Positions 48,401 to 55,739 of a DNA stretch of 64,000 nucleotides are shown in pieces. This stretch comes from Argyresthia goedartella. Its lineage: Eukaryota; Arthropoda; Insecta; Lepidoptera; Argyresthiidae. The DNA is taken from positions 36,166,749-36,230,748 of the forward strand of contig OX463807.1 of NCBI GenBank assembly GCA_949825045.1. Reading direction: 5' to 3'. Position 1 is the stretch's first letter; the number at the start of each line of letters is the position of its first letter. The translations under genes and the position numbers were made by a program. Under the pieces are notes generated by a model. The model was not told the DNA's origin and did not search any database. It saw only the letters and a program-made list of their open reading frames with translations.

Positions 48401-48959
48401 ATCTGTCGATAGATTACCAATTGACGAGAGAAAAAACTTTAGTTTATCAACTAACGGTTTTGACTATCTTATATTATATACAGCATAAGCTATTTTTAAA
48501 AGAGAACAAAAATAAATCCTTGGGAGTAGCTGCGCCCGTCTTCTCCCACAGTGGTTTAATGTACAGAAGAGGCAAAAAATTATGTTTTCTCAACATATGT
48601 ACAGAAAATATAATAAAGAAATTTTGATTTTATTTGATACAGTAGCCTCACGCCTTTTCCCAAACGATGAGGCAGGGACACGTTAAGACAGTTGCCTACA
48701 TACTAATCGACGAAGCCAAGTAGACGCTCGCGATGGAATGCAGCCTCTTACCGTCTACTACTCTTGGTTAAGTTGTACAAATGAAACTAATTGTTTTTTC
48801 CAGCTCAAGCGGTTCGTCTCAGAGTCGTGTACGGAGCTCGGCAGGCCAGTGCAGCAGGTGTTAGAGAAAACTGAAGCGAACGTGCAATGGATGCAGAAGA
48901 ACTACCAAACCATCGTCGATTGGCTGCTGACTGTGGACAAATCTAGTAGAACTGCTTAA
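20757..48959 (+). CDS. APN: Gene 1: aminopeptidase N, type II membrane form, complete (13 coding exons)
   Basis: Zinc metallopeptidase of family M1 that removes neutral N-terminal residues from peptides at the outer cell surface. Exons: 20757-21472, 23257-23415, 23735-24028, 32607-32790, 34047-34203, 34796-35055, 35337-35538, 36767-37047, 37434-37633, 38321-38488, 40833-40976, 47679-47757, 48804-48959; all phases match, giving 999 residues. Seen: cytoplasmic start with [11 protein letters not shown], which resembles vertebrate CD13; a membrane anchor at about 34-56; peptidase domain from about 116; GAMEN 379-383; HEIAH 415-419 with zinc-ligand Glu438; catalytic Tyr501; an ERAP1-like C-terminal region from about 640. 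The C-terminus is polar with no GPI signal. The start is the ATG at 20757, 22 nt after a probable 5'UTR acceptor ending at 20734; a second in-frame ATG is 10 codons on. Introns reach 8.6 kb and are full of repeats. The assembly is inferred, not transcript-backed. Confidence 0.93.
21473..23030. other. Gene 1 intron 1, unique part
   Basis: No coding sequence recognised; includes gaaagaaagaaaaaagaaat purine tracts near 21970 and atgata-rich sequence. Confidence 0.5.
23030..23215 (-). repeat. Repeat E, 5' part, reverse, in gene 1 intron 1
   Basis: Minus strand has the head (cgaagggtgccaaacgggacc), the gtccgtctgtcc run and the catgaaccg block; it ends ~40 nt before exon 2. Confidence 0.75.
23257..23415 (+). 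CDS. APN: Gene 1 exon 2
   Basis: Codes for [20 protein letters not shown] and the following WDEP-type segment typical of M1 peptidases. The acceptor is tttcccag and the donor GTGAGT. It enters and leaves in phase 2. Confidence 0.93.
23735..24028 (+). CDS. APN: Gene 1 exon 3 (GAMEN exon)
   Basis: Carries [15 protein letters not shown] and, at its end, the exopeptidase motif [11 protein letters not shown]. The acceptor is tatatttcag and the donor GTATAA, phase 2 out. Confidence 0.94.
24069..24260 (+). mobile_element. tRNA-like SINE, family B
   Basis: Head gacgacctctctgg, B box gggttcaaatccc, body with cccacaacacagggtttcct and gaccagaagcaaggtgtg. In gene 1 intron 3, ~40 nt after exon 3. Confidence 0.8.
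24261..24985 (+). other. Two open frames of unknown nature in gene 1 intron 3
   Basis: Frames at 24251-24571 and 24589-24948 (106 and 119 codons) lie in the same direction as gene 1. I recognise no domain and no splice sites that fit the APN reading; most likely intronic chance or decayed-repeat frames. Confidence 0.3.
24986..25130 (+). repeat. Repeat E, degenerate 5' part
   Basis: tttttagggttccgtacctg followed by a diverged remainder. Confidence 0.6.
25201..25525. mobile_element. MITE, family I, with ~45-bp terminal inverted repeats
   Basis: Ends tcaccgtaagattgccaaaa and its near reverse complement; CATA on both sides may be the target duplication. The inside has further mirrored blocks (ctatcgacagatagtaaac). 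Other copies at 29932-30176 and 47860-48470. Confidence 0.82.
26048..26770 (-). pseudogene. LINE RT, C-terminal half
   Basis: 240 codons: [56 protein letters not shown], the thumb region after the catalytic box. Continues the RT of 27260-27718 across a ~500-bp insert. Confidence 0.78.
26766..27290. other. Insert interrupting the LINE RT
   Basis: About 0.5 kb of higher GC with no RT similarity; I cannot name it. No clear inverted ends seen by eye. Confidence 0.4.
27260..27718 (-). pseudogene. LINE RT, palm segment
   Basis: 152 codons with [29 protein letters not shown] and the FADD box ([12 protein letters not shown]), breaking off soon after at the insert. Confidence 0.8.
27861..28079. mobile_element. 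Foldback MITE, near-perfect palindrome
   Basis: Arms tcaatttgcctgaaattacc..ccacgaagcgcccggg and its complement pair almost throughout; one arm has a ~25-nt extra block. The loop is near aatttaataacttt. Very GC-rich compared with its surroundings. Confidence 0.85.
28290..28425 (+). pseudogene. Copy of the mobile-element C-terminus seen at 1436-1556
   Basis: Reads [20 protein letters not shown] then VMGTF and stop, matching the end of 864-1556; only the last ~130 bp are present. Confidence 0.65.
28426..28789. other. No gene or named element recognised
   Basis: AT-rich intronic sequence. Confidence 0.45.
28790..29060 (-). mobile_element. LINE 3'UTR fragment
   Basis: Tail gactttaaagacaaagtcaa, then ttgcctcttctcacattgga and aaactcccacagg; reverse complement of the 3'UTR at 59900-60088. 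Confidence 0.75.
29061..29640. other. No gene recognised
   Basis: A 104-codon plus-strand frame (29279-29593) resembles nothing I know and is probably chance. Confidence 0.4.
29645..29870 (-). mobile_element. SINE fragments: short repeat plus family C head
   Basis: 29645-29745 is the reverse of 19190-19290; 29757-29870 on the reverse strand has ccgtggtctaataggtttca and ggttcgaaacc, a tRNA-like A and B box. Confidence 0.65.
29932..30176. mobile_element. MITE, family I, copy 2
   Basis: Ends tcaccggaagatagtcaaaa and ttttggctatcttacggtga; inside are caacctaacacg and cctaagctaccgcagtgttt blocks shared with other MITE families here. Confidence 0.78.
30177..30850. other. No gene or named element recognised
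   Basis: Intronic sequence of gene 1, no supportable coding content. Confidence 0.45.
30851..31036 (-). mobile_element. tRNA-like SINE, family B
   Basis: Reverse strand: tctgtggctttgcggtagtg, tgccaagcgtgaggtcccgg, ggtctgatccccgcc, ending at gccagaagcaatatatgtgc. Confidence 0.8.
31037..31491. other. No gene or named element recognised
   Basis: AT-rich intronic sequence with short open frames. Confidence 0.45.
31492..31715 (-). mobile_element. tRNA-like SINE, family C
   Basis: cacgccttttccccatgcat, gcagaggcaaagttgc, ccattttgcgtgacaggggg and the B-box equivalent near 31690. Confidence 0.7.
31716..32606. other. Gene 1 intron 3, end part
   Basis: A CA-rich tract at 32007-32037. 32490-32590 (gtgggttgctcaggactcgg) resembles the end of an RTE-type LINE but is too short to be sure. 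Confidence 0.4.
32607..32790 (+). CDS. APN: Gene 1 exon 4 (zinc-site exon)
   Basis: 184 nt coding for the [13 protein letters not shown] zinc site and WLNEGFA with the third zinc ligand. The acceptor is ttattacag and the donor GTAAGT. Its length equals that of the matching exon in gene 2. Confidence 0.95.
33060..33930 (+). mobile_element. RTE-like LINE remnant in gene 1 intron 4
   Basis: Reads [53 protein letters not shown], then jumps near 33735 to the C-terminal block [35 protein letters not shown]. Frameshifts plus an internal deletion removing the catalytic box. Confidence 0.75.
34047..34203 (+). CDS. APN: Gene 1 exon 5
   Basis: Codes for [11 protein letters not shown] through FDKISYGK with the catalytic Tyr501. 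The acceptor is actttcag and the donor GTAAGT, phase 1 out. Confidence 0.93.
34204..34550. other. Gene 1 intron 5, start
   Basis: AT-rich, no element recognised. Confidence 0.4.
34551..34775 (-). mobile_element. tRNA-like SINE, family C, in gene 1 intron 5
   Basis: agcttttcccatccgggtcg, ctccattttgcctaataggg, ttacgtaagataaatta; ends about 20 nt before the exon 6 acceptor. Confidence 0.7.
34796..35055 (+). CDS. APN: Gene 1 exon 6
   Basis: Codes for [11 protein letters not shown] through DGPSISLKQ. The acceptor is ttacgcag, with a good branch-point candidate ctaac about 25 nt upstream. The donor GTTGGA is a weak match, but frame and homology fix it there. Confidence 0.9.
35337..35538 (+). CDS. 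APN: Gene 1 exon 7
   Basis: Begins [20 protein letters not shown] and ends [10 protein letters not shown] plus one base. The acceptor is ctttcag; the donor GTTGGT is again atypical. It opens the C-terminal helical domain. Confidence 0.9.
35839..36658 (+). mobile_element. LINE 3' part in gene 1 intron 7
   Basis: RT C-terminus ([20 protein letters not shown] to [12 protein letters not shown]) and the full 3'UTR with an actttgactttgactt tail. Nearly identical to 59289-60088, but with a 12-bp deletion near 35857 and an in-frame stop near 36007. 5' truncated. Confidence 0.85.
36767..37047 (+). CDS. APN: Gene 1 exon 8
   Basis: Codes for [12 protein letters not shown] and the following C-terminal domain helices to GAYYLEYK. 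The acceptor is ctttcag and the donor GTATGT. Confidence 0.93.
37048..37433. other. Gene 1 intron 8
   Basis: Nothing recognised. Confidence 0.5.
37434..37633 (+). CDS. APN: Gene 1 exon 9
   Basis: Codes for [17 protein letters not shown] through LTPNPDAYN. The acceptor is cttcccag and the donor GTAAGG, phase 2 out. Confidence 0.92.
37634..38320. other. Gene 1 intron 9
   Basis: AT-rich; begins with a short SINE C-like piece (cgccatttcccatacgg). Nothing else recognised. Confidence 0.45.
38321..38488 (+). CDS. APN: Gene 1 exon 10
   Basis: Codes for [18 protein letters not shown] through [10 protein letters not shown]. The acceptor is aaacccag and the donor GTAAGG, phase 2 out. Confidence 0.92.
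38489..39972. other. Gene 1 intron 10, first part
   Basis: No gene. A possible SINE B box on the reverse strand at 39225-39243 (gcgggttcgattcccgg). Otherwise AT-rich. Confidence 0.45.
39973..40368 (+). repeat. Repeat E, complete, in gene 1 intron 10
   Basis: tttttagggttccgtacccg to gttacggaacccttcgtgcg, terminal hairpin and ggcctgttttttttt; ~395 bp. Confidence 0.85.
40424..40527 (+). mobile_element. tRNA-like SINE, family B, internally deleted
   Basis: gacgctgcggttgtggctgc, ctaccatgcgctccggtcca, gggttctatcccc then directly gtcagaagcaatgta; the middle is missing. Confidence 0.7.
40730..40815 (+). mobile_element. SINE family C 3' fragment before exon 11
   Basis: agtggagtattgaaaaactg and aaagtgggcacaattgtgcc match the end of 1682-1960 (reverse). 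It finishes about 20 nt before the exon 11 acceptor and supplies its C/T-rich tract. Confidence 0.65.
40833..40976 (+). CDS. APN: Gene 1 exon 11
   Basis: Codes for [20 protein letters not shown] through [11 protein letters not shown]. The acceptor is catccgcag and the donor GTAAGT. SINE-derived sequence lies close on both sides. Confidence 0.92.
40982..41229 (-). mobile_element. tRNA-like SINE, family A, directly after exon 11
   Basis: The aataataataatacc tail starts about 5 nt into intron 11, right behind GTAAGT; body and B box (ggttcgagtcccggtgg) follow to 41229. Confidence 0.85.
41652..42230. mobile_element. MITE family F copy with internal G-like duplication
   Basis: Matches 11765-12110 at both ends. 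The middle has two copies of the gcggtagcttaggtgaaggg core (41751 and 41969) separated by a family G arm (ctctagaccgtaaattaaat). Confidence 0.68.
42231..43366. other. Gene-free part of gene 1 intron 11
   Basis: No supportable gene or named repeat; a GC-rich patch at 42300-42400. Confidence 0.45.
43367..43535 (+). mobile_element. tRNA-like SINE, family B
   Basis: gctgtgcctaccatgcgaga, B box gggttcgagcccc, aggtcttggatgttcc and gccagaaccaatgtatgt. Confidence 0.82.
43700..44640 (+). repeat. Imperfect direct duplication, two units of ~0.4-0.5 kb
   Basis: Unit 1 (43700-44105) and unit 2 (44108-44635) share gtctcattcagt.agcaaaatg, ctcactgtt.actcgcaa, atgtcaacagatggcgctt and gttccaaacctaatttat. The 161-codon frame at 43626-44111 is not conserved in unit 2, so it is not treated as a gene. 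Confidence 0.7.
45594..46289 (-). pseudogene. RT palm and thumb of the LINE
   Basis: 231 codons: [32 protein letters not shown], the catalytic LLYADD box, [19 protein letters not shown]. Continues upstream in another frame (46127-46489: [39 protein letters not shown]). Confidence 0.82.
46588..47148 (-). pseudogene. Region upstream of the RT in the LINE
   Basis: 186 codons with [26 protein letters not shown] and FWKHVSGL, the linker between endonuclease and RT in Jockey-type LINEs. No endonuclease domain remains. Confidence 0.72.
47182..47255. repeat. Perfect 24-bp inverted repeat (hairpin)
   Basis: aaaattccagtcattgtgcc and on to 47205 is repeated inverted at 47232-47255, loop 26 nt. It marks the 5' end of the LINE. 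Confidence 0.9.
47679..47757 (+). CDS. APN: Gene 1 exon 12
   Basis: A 79-nt exon coding for [20 protein letters not shown] to ELEE. The acceptor is tttattacag and the donor GTAATA. A short exon, but in phase on both sides and family-like. Confidence 0.88.
47860..48470. mobile_element. MITE, family I, copy 3, holding another MITE
   Basis: Left ttaccgtaagatagtcaaaa, right ttttgactatctta; interrupted at 47973-48230 by a family H element. In gene 1 intron 12. Confidence 0.75.
47973..48230. mobile_element. MITE, family H, nested
   Basis: Ends gtgcacatcaaaaatactga and cagtatttttgatgtgc; AAATA occurs at both borders. Core gcggcagcttaggtgaaggg and gagcgaagcgaagcccccc. Confidence 0.75.
48645..48720 (-). 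mobile_element. SINE family C fragment in gene 1 intron 12
   Basis: cctcacgccttttcccaaac and gaggcagggacacg match one end of the family C SINEs. Confidence 0.5.
48804..48959 (+). CDS. APN: Gene 1 exon 13 (last coding exon)
   Basis: Codes for [18 protein letters not shown] through [12 protein letters not shown] and stop TAA at 48957-48959. The acceptor is ttttttccag. The ending is polar, so no GPI anchor signal is present. Confidence 0.93.
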   Translation, partial: LKRFVSESCTELGRPVQQVLEKTEANVQWMQKNYQTIVDWLLTVDKSSRTA

Positions 48960-49282
48960 GATTTAGCAGCAGATTTGAATTTGGAAGTGATAATTACTTT
49001 GAACTAGTTTGGACTGACAAGGAACATGGCTCGATGATTTAAAAAAAAGCCTTTGACAGAAAGGTGTAGTAGGCTTTTAAGGGGTTGTAAGGAACAAGGT
49101 TTTGAACAACTTTTACTATGGTATGTAAATTAAATGTTGCTCAGGATGTCAGAAGCAACCCCGTTTTACAATAATATGACGGCACATTTATTTTATGGAC
49201 ACTAGTAGAACCCTCTCGAATGTCGTCATGGAATCGAATTTTGGCTGATTTGCATCTTATTTTGTATTTCTTATTACTAGTA
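48960..49282 (+). other. Gene 1 3'UTR and downstream flank
   Basis: Follows the stop codon; ATTAAA at 49129 is the only poly(A) candidate. No other element. Confidence 0.5.
49129..49134 (+). terminator. Candidate poly(A) signal of gene 1
   Basis: ATTAAA sits 170 nt after the stop codon; I saw no AATAAA nearer. Weak, single-motif evidence. Confidence 0.3.
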
Positions 49283-49508
49283 TTTAATCGCACATCAAAA
49301 ATACTGATTTTCACAGCAAAAAATCTTTTTATGTTTTAAGTATTTTTGTTGTTCTTACATGTTCGAACTGATACGAAGGATAAAAGGGGCTTCGCTTTGC
49401 TTTCCCCCTTTACCCTTTACCTAAGCTACCGCAGTATTTTGCCCTGATTTGCTTTGAAAATCAGTATATTTGCTGTGCAAATCAGTATTTTTGATGTGCA
49501 GTATAATA
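49283..49508. mobile_element. MITE, family H
   Basis: Ends cgcacatcaaaaatactgat and aatcagtatttttgatgtgc; core cctttacctaagctaccgca. Confidence 0.8.
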
Positions 49509-50510
49509 TTTCCCTTTCTTATTATGGATATTGTCAAAACTATAAACTTGCAAAACATAAGTTATTGCGCTAGTCAATCTGTTTAATTTATTGGCACAAA
49601 AAAACCAGCGACTTTTGTAAGAGTTAGCATTAAAATAGCTTTAAAAGGACCAAAGATGTAATGCACCTGAATTATATGAATTTCACTTACAATATATTTT
49701 TAAAGTCAAACGTAGTAGCTTGTATTCCCTATCACTGCTATATTTTGAAAGAATCTGTTCGTAATGATAGTAAAATATTTCCTATGATTATTTGGGTTCG
49801 TTTTTTGGAAGAGTCCATTATGATCACATTAAAAAGATACAAAAATTATGACCACGTTCTAACACCAATTCACTGTAGGCAAATTGTCTACGCATGACAG
49901 CAGAAGAGCCCAGCTTAGCAGCAGGACGTCAGGAAGTGTAGTTGCAATGATAGTTAACCGTATTCTTCACGAATATAGTCAATTATTGCTTTAAATATAG
50001 AAAAACATGGCAGCTCATGGCGTGAAGCGCTGTACGAGAATGACGTTAGGCTGGTTCTTCGCCGTGTCACAGTGCAGCTCTTCGTCACTTGCTTTCCCCG
50101 CTGGAATTTACTGCCGTCATGCGTAGACACAAATTATTATGGTAATTTGTTACAATACGATTAAAATCAGTTAAAGATTCGGCTTTTCTCGGATATCATC
50201 GCCTAAATCTGGAGACGGAAATGACACGAAATACACTACCGCGATTTCTTTTAGGTAGCATTCAATTTGAAGTATCATAAACGCAATGTATAGCACCTGC
50301 CAAGATGACATTACTAACAGGTAGACCTAAGAAATGTATTTTGCAGAAGCGACATGAATTTGAACATTAATAACATCTAGAACATCTATACATCTATAAA
50401 ATCTATACATGGGACCATCTCGAAAGTGTACCCTATCAAATACAAAAACGATTATGTTAATCGGTTCACGTGTGTTCTAGAAATCTTAAAACATACATAC
50501 ATAAAAACAT
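49509..50510. other. Intergenic, no gene recognised
   Basis: A 78-codon plus-strand frame at 49661-49897 has no recognisable feature. Possibly the 3' flank of the transposon to the right; no terminal repeat found. Confidence 0.4.
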
Positions 50511-51895
50511 TCACGTTGAATTGAGAACCTCCTCCTCCTCTTCCTCCTCCTCCTCCTCCTCCTCCTCCTCCTCCTCCTCCTCCTCCTCCTCCTCCTCCTC
50601 CTCCTCCTCACTATCACTATCTGAATCATTTACATTAATTATGAAACGCTCGCTAAGCACGTCTGATTTCTCTTCTTCTGTTAAGAACACATCTTCACAC
50701 TTTATTGCATGATTACAGACTTTCGTTCGTCGGTACTAACATTTAAATTTTTTTCATTGACTTTTTATTCATTTTGACATTTTTGCAGGTGACATAGCCT
50801 TTTAACTGTGCCCATATATTTTCTATGGGATTAAAGTCTGGGTGATATGGAGGCAGTCGTATTGCTGTATGGCCATTTTCAGCCAAAACTTTATCCACTC
50901 GAAAAACGCTGAAATGTTCTTTGTGGCGTTGTATAACGCTATACAGTTCCGGTTTTTTGTTATCAGGTGTAAAAGGAACTTCGTGTCTTGTTGACCACTC
51001 GATCATGTCCGCCTTTCGAGTATTGCTATTAGGTGGCCTTTCAACAAATTTGTTGTGGTAAGAAGCGTTATTTATGGTAAAAACGCTGTTATCGGGTAAA
51101 TTAGGCATTAGTTGTGTTTTTAACCACTTCTCATACTTCTCAGCATTCATTTTATTGTGGTAATTGCCATCGGGATCCGCGGACCGATCTAGTAAAAGAG
51201 CTCCAGGTACAAAGCCTTTTTCATTACCTGCGTGAACAATAATAAATCTTTGACCTTTTGATATAGGTTGCTTCAGAATTTTGTTGGCTGCGTCCGTCCA
51301 GCTTTTGGCTTTAGTGTACGTTGTATGTATCATTCATCAGTATAAACAATATTTTTACCAGTAGCCATTAACTATCGGATTTCTCTCAAATATTTTATAC
51401 GTCATGTTTTTCCAACAAAATGCTCCTGTTATTGTCGTTTTTTCTAAATCTGAATCCCATGTCTCGGATTCAGATTTCAATTTCAATTTCATCTGTTCGA
51501 AATATATATTTCGCAGAGATGAAATTGAGCCTTTGAATCCCATTTACTCTTTTAATTTTTTGTGTAGTGATTGCAACGTAGGAAGCTCTTTAAATATTTC
51601 ATGAAAGTTCGTCGTATCGCGCAATAATCAAAATCATCCATTTTTAAACGATATTTTTTGCCGGGCACTTCTTTGGATTGTTGATCTTTAGGTGACTGAT
51701 CTGAGAGCTTGTCGTTTTCCTTCAAAAATTTTAACACGCTGCTTTTCGAAACTCCGGTTGCTTCACAAACCCTGTCCAATTTTTTTTGATGATATTTACT
51801 TTCAACTTTTTTAAATAAATTATATATACATTATTTACAATTTCATGAGATTGAGCAATATTTTTTTTACCACGCTGTAGATTTGTTGAAGCCAT
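50511..51895 (-). pseudogene. Tc1/mariner-superfamily DDE transposase, decayed
   Basis: Read from the ATG at 51895 downward in several frames: MASTNLQRGKKNIAQSHEIV; a helix-turn-helix segment VCEATGVSKSSVLKFLKE; GKKYRLKMDDFDYCAIRRTF; YTDE (first catalytic Asp) near 51340; then SKGQRFIIVHAGNEKGFVPG, NSVFTINNASYHN and LPPYHPDFNPIENIWAQLKG with the third acidic residue. In the second catalytic site the family has IDNASYH, here INNASYH, so the Asp is lost. The end reads NVNDSDSDSE followed by a poly-Glu tail encoded by a (GAG)n run, then VLNST and stop. At least three frameshifts. No terminal inverted repeats found by eye. Confidence 0.82.
50528..50609 (+). repeat. Microsatellite (CTC)n, coding on the minus strand
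   Basis: About 27 CTC units with one TTC; on the minus strand GAG in frame with the transposase C-terminus, a Glu tract. Confidence 0.95.
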
Positions 51896-52264
51896 GAAAC
51901 ATAACTTTTGATAAAATTTGATAGAATCGAATATTTTCACGAATGAAATTAGCGTTGATAAACATAAATGTATCATATACGTCACTCTGTTTTTATTGAT
52001 ACTAAGAAGGCAGACTGTCAAAATAGTCAATTATTTTTCTTATTTCAATATACAGGTTGTGTTATTTTTGAGCTACAAAGGAGGTTTTGTTGCTCATATC
52101 GTTCTTGTATTGTATTCAATAAGACAACGAGCAATATAATTAAAGGTCATATCTGTAAATTGATAACTCTAAGTGAGAGATGAGGGATTCACGACAATTT
52201 CCGAGGTTGGCCGAATCGTTAACTGATTTTAATCGTATTGTAACAGTTATTGTCAATGGTAGTC
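51896..52264. other. Intergenic, 5' flank of the transposase
   Basis: AT-rich; no gene or terminal repeat identified. Confidence 0.4.
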
Positions 52265-52740
52265 AAATAATAGTAGTTTATGTGACTGCTGCATAATGGA
52301 GGGCATTAAAACTAGAATAATATCACTCGAGAGTTTTAATGCCTAATTATGTACAGTTACATACCTACACTAGTTTATCTACACACATATCATAAGCTCT
52401 CTTTGATGTGTTCAGGAACCGCATGTTTGACCGGAATTGTGGCTCTGCAGTTGTTTAGCTTGTTCTGTAGTACCAACTTCTCGCAGGCGGGCGTCGGCGT
52501 TCGAAATTTGAATGTCAGTACCAACTTCACAAACAAACTAGGGACGGCACGCGGGTGGGCGTCGGCGTTCGAAATTTGAATGTCATTATATGTAGAAAAA
52601 CTACACATAATGACTATAATGTATAGTTTTCCAGATACAAAACGAGTTTTTACCAAGTAGTTTAACATAATGCTGATCCTAACGTGCGGTTTTTGAACGC
52701 AGTAAAGAGGGTTTAAGATACGTGTGTAGATAAAAGGTTT
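52265..52740 (-). repeat. Repeat J, reverse copy
   Basis: Reverse complement of 18228-18600 with the CTCGAG-containing block near 52325 and two ggcgttcgaaatttgaatgt units; shares gttgtttagcttgttc. Confidence 0.7.
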
Positions 52741-53051
52741 TTAGAACATAATCACTGTCATTCATTTTTTCACCTTTTCAGAATGTGTTTTTTACGAGTA
52801 AATGTTGGTTGTTGGGTCTATAATGCATTTGAATTAAAATCAAAATGATAAATTAATGTAATTATACATGTTGTAGGTAAAAAATAATCGATTATTTAAT
52901 GAACTAGCTTAATGGTAGCATTATTAGTGTACTAGTAATAATTATACTGAATATTAATAATAACTTGATTTAAAATAAATGGTAAGTTTTTTACACTGTC
53001 ATTTTTTTTGCTTCCTATTGCAAAAATGAAAAAGGGTAGAAACTCTTTCTT
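52741..53051. other. No gene or named element recognised
   Basis: AT-rich intergenic sequence. Confidence 0.45.
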
Positions 53052-53190
53052 GGCGTCCTCTGTGGTGCTGAACTTGAAGGCTCCGCCTCTGCTCTGTACG
53101 GGGTTCTAATCCCGGTTCGGGAAGAAGAAAAAAAATATTCCCGATAACCTGGATCCTAGTGTGGGTACAGAAGCAATGTGTGTGCCTCTA
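53052..53190 (+). mobile_element. tRNA-like SINE, family B
   Basis: ggcgtcctctgtggtgctga, ggggttctaatcccggttcg, cctagtgtgggtacagaagc. Confidence 0.75.
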
Positions 53191-53244
53191 TATATAAAGT
53201 ATTAAAATCATGTTTTTAAACATGAAGAAACATATACATGTACA

Positions 53245-53440
53245 TACACGCACATACATTGCTTCTGGCCCCACACTAGGATATCCTGTGTCGCGGCAAC
53301 CAGAAACAGCGACGTCATACACATATAAACATCCAAGACCTGGGGTAGTTTTTTACTTTTCTTTACCCCTAGCCGGGAATCGAACCCAGGACCTCTCGTA
53401 TGGTAGGCAGAGCCACAACCGCTGCGCCACAGAGGTCGTC
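53245..53440 (-). mobile_element. tRNA-like SINE, family B, full length
   Basis: Reverse strand: gacgacctctgtggcgcagc, ctaccatacgagaggtcctg, ggttcgattcccggc, to gccagaagcaatgtatgtgc. Best reference copy of family B. Confidence 0.88.
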
Positions 53441-54470
53441 ATTTTTCGCCATTGGTGAAACAGAGCGGGGCGCATCGTTTGTGTGGACGCCCGTGCGGTG
53501 GAAGTATTGCAGTGTGGCGCCGCTGAATCGTGTGGACCGGTCTGGCTTTGAATGTTCGTCAAATTTTGAGTTGTCGGCTGTGCATCCGGATGTACACAAT
53601 AACTCTGAGTGACCGTATAACTAAGTAGGCCTTGGTAAACACCGTATTTATCATTATTGTACCTGAATCACAAAAAAGCCGGATCTAATCAAACGTGTTG
53701 ACGATTAATGATAATGATAAAATGGCAGACTGATAAATAATATTATCGTTGGTTTCAGTGGATTATATTTTATTTATTTGAGTGTCCGAATCCAGATAAG
53801 GGCCTTCTACTCTACATTTGGTTAGTCGTTGTCGCTATATCAAGACCAAGGTAAGTCACCTTTCCATCTTAATACCTAATAAAAATAAATAAATAGGGAG
53901 ATAGTTAAAATTAACTATTAAAATCATACCGTTATACTAAAAGCATGTTTCACAATGTCCTAGTAGTAAGCCGAAAAAGTACGAATATTTTACAGATAAA
54001 TCGTGACTTTACGCACCAAATTTGTGATTTATCTGTCACAAATGGCTTATCCGGATACTGTCAAACGACTCCTAGATAACATATATAGACATGTTTGCGC
54101 GTGAGACTGTGATAGTAAAAATTAGGGCAAACCCTACCTGAGCAAACGACACACTGAAGATCAATTCGCTTTTATAATCTGCATAGTGGGCTCGAAGAAA
54201 TACTATTAACACTAAATATTTTATTCTATAATTATTTTTGGTAGCAAAAACACACTCGAAGTATTTCATAAGATAAATTCCTGAATTTATATCAACAGGA
54301 ATGCAACGAGAGATTTAATCTTGTCAATGAACCATTGGCTAGATTAATATTAATTAATATATAAGGCATAAATAAAGAAAAGAATGAGGTTATACCTATA
54401 ACCTATAATATTAAATTATCATTAATGATACGAGCGTACGAATGATAATTCAATAAATTGTTCAAGAGCG
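53441..54470. other. Intergenic, no gene recognised
   Basis: A 70-codon frame (53400-53612) overlaps the SINE and is ignored. Rest is AT-rich. Confidence 0.45.
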
Positions 54471-54925
54471 GGTCGGACTCGCACACGAAGGGTTCCGTTC
54501 TGTACCAACGTACAGGAAAACTTAAGGACTAAAATAAATATAATAAAAACAAAAAAATAAATGTCCGAACTTGGTTTCGATACTAGTCCCTACGGTTTCC
54601 AGATCTGACGTTCAATTGTACCATCAACGACGATGTTAGATATGTTAGATGTGTCGCGAAATTTGCGTGATGTTTGAATCAAAGTTATTTGGTTATTCGC
54701 AGGGGCAGGAATTTTTAAATCTGTCTCGTGTATGGGATTCCTTTAAATTTATAAAATCTTGTTGTAGTTAATTATTGGTTGCTCTAGCGGCAACAGAAGT
54801 GCACATTCTGGGAATATTTCAACTATGTACCATTACTGGTCATGAGATACAGCCCGCTTTGCAGCGAAGGCTTAGATATAGGGTTTTAGGTTAAGCACCC
54901 TTCCGGAACGGAATCCTAGATATGA
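54471..54925 (-). repeat. Repeat E-like, diverged subfamily
   Basis: Reverse strand runs from aggattccgttccggaaggg to the hairpin end cgtgtgcgagtccgacc; shares its middle with 123-456. Confidence 0.7.
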
Positions 54926-55295
54926 AGCATTTTCGTCCACTTTTACTTATTATTATCGTATAGTGATTACTTGCTTTATAATACATAATGATTCATTAAA
55001 GATTACGTAGTGAATCGATTTTGGATGAAAAATCAAATTTGGGATCGGAGTTCACTATACATATAACTGCGCAGTGGTTAGATAGGTAAAAATAATTGCG
55101 CATTTCCTAAATAGAAATATGATAGAAAATATCCACTGGGTATTACTTATCATAATTCTGTATTTACCCAGCAGTTGGTGAATCTGGGCTGATTGATGAT
55201 GATGATGATATCCATATGAATACCATATAACTGTGCTGTTATTGCTGCCTACATAAGTGGCCAAACTCAAGTCAAATTTAGGCAAAATTACTATA
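54926..55295. other. Intergenic, no gene recognised
   Basis: AT-rich; tgatgatgatgatgat run at 55192-55210. Confidence 0.45.
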
Positions 55296-55700
55296 TAGCT
55301 GTAGATATTTAGATATTGTTACTTAGCCAACGTTATTTTTCGCATCTTCTCAACATTGGTCCACTGTGGGAGAAGCAGGGCAAAGAAACACCCCCAGATT
55401 TATTTTTAGATCTCTTTTATAAATTGGTTGTGTTTAACGATTTAATGATTATAAATAATGAACAGTAATAAATAAATTCAAATGATTAACAGCGAGTTCT
55501 GTGTTGAGTAGATTAACGCCATACAGTCCCGTTACTTATATTATCTTGAACATTATAAAATCCCTTTTAAGACAAAGTCGTTGTTACACGGTTTTTAAAT
55601 TGCTCAAATGGCAATTTCATAATCTCCAGCGGACTTTTGTTGCGGTAGAGAAAAGACTGACCCTTGAAATAATTGCCATCTTTTGCGAATCTTAACCGGG
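55296..55700 (-). mobile_element. LINE 3' end with RT C-terminus
   Basis: Reverse strand gives a decayed end of the RT (homologous to [20 protein letters not shown]) and the 3'UTR with ttctcccacagtggaccaat. Same family as 58207-60109. Confidence 0.78.
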
Positions 55701-55739
55701 GCGCAACTACTCAGTGATTATTTCTTAGGTTAATATAAG

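Noticed and set aside
50470..50712. Poly-Ser open frame on the plus strand
   Set aside because: It is the antisense of the GAG-encoded Glu tail of the decayed transposase; microsatellite frame only.
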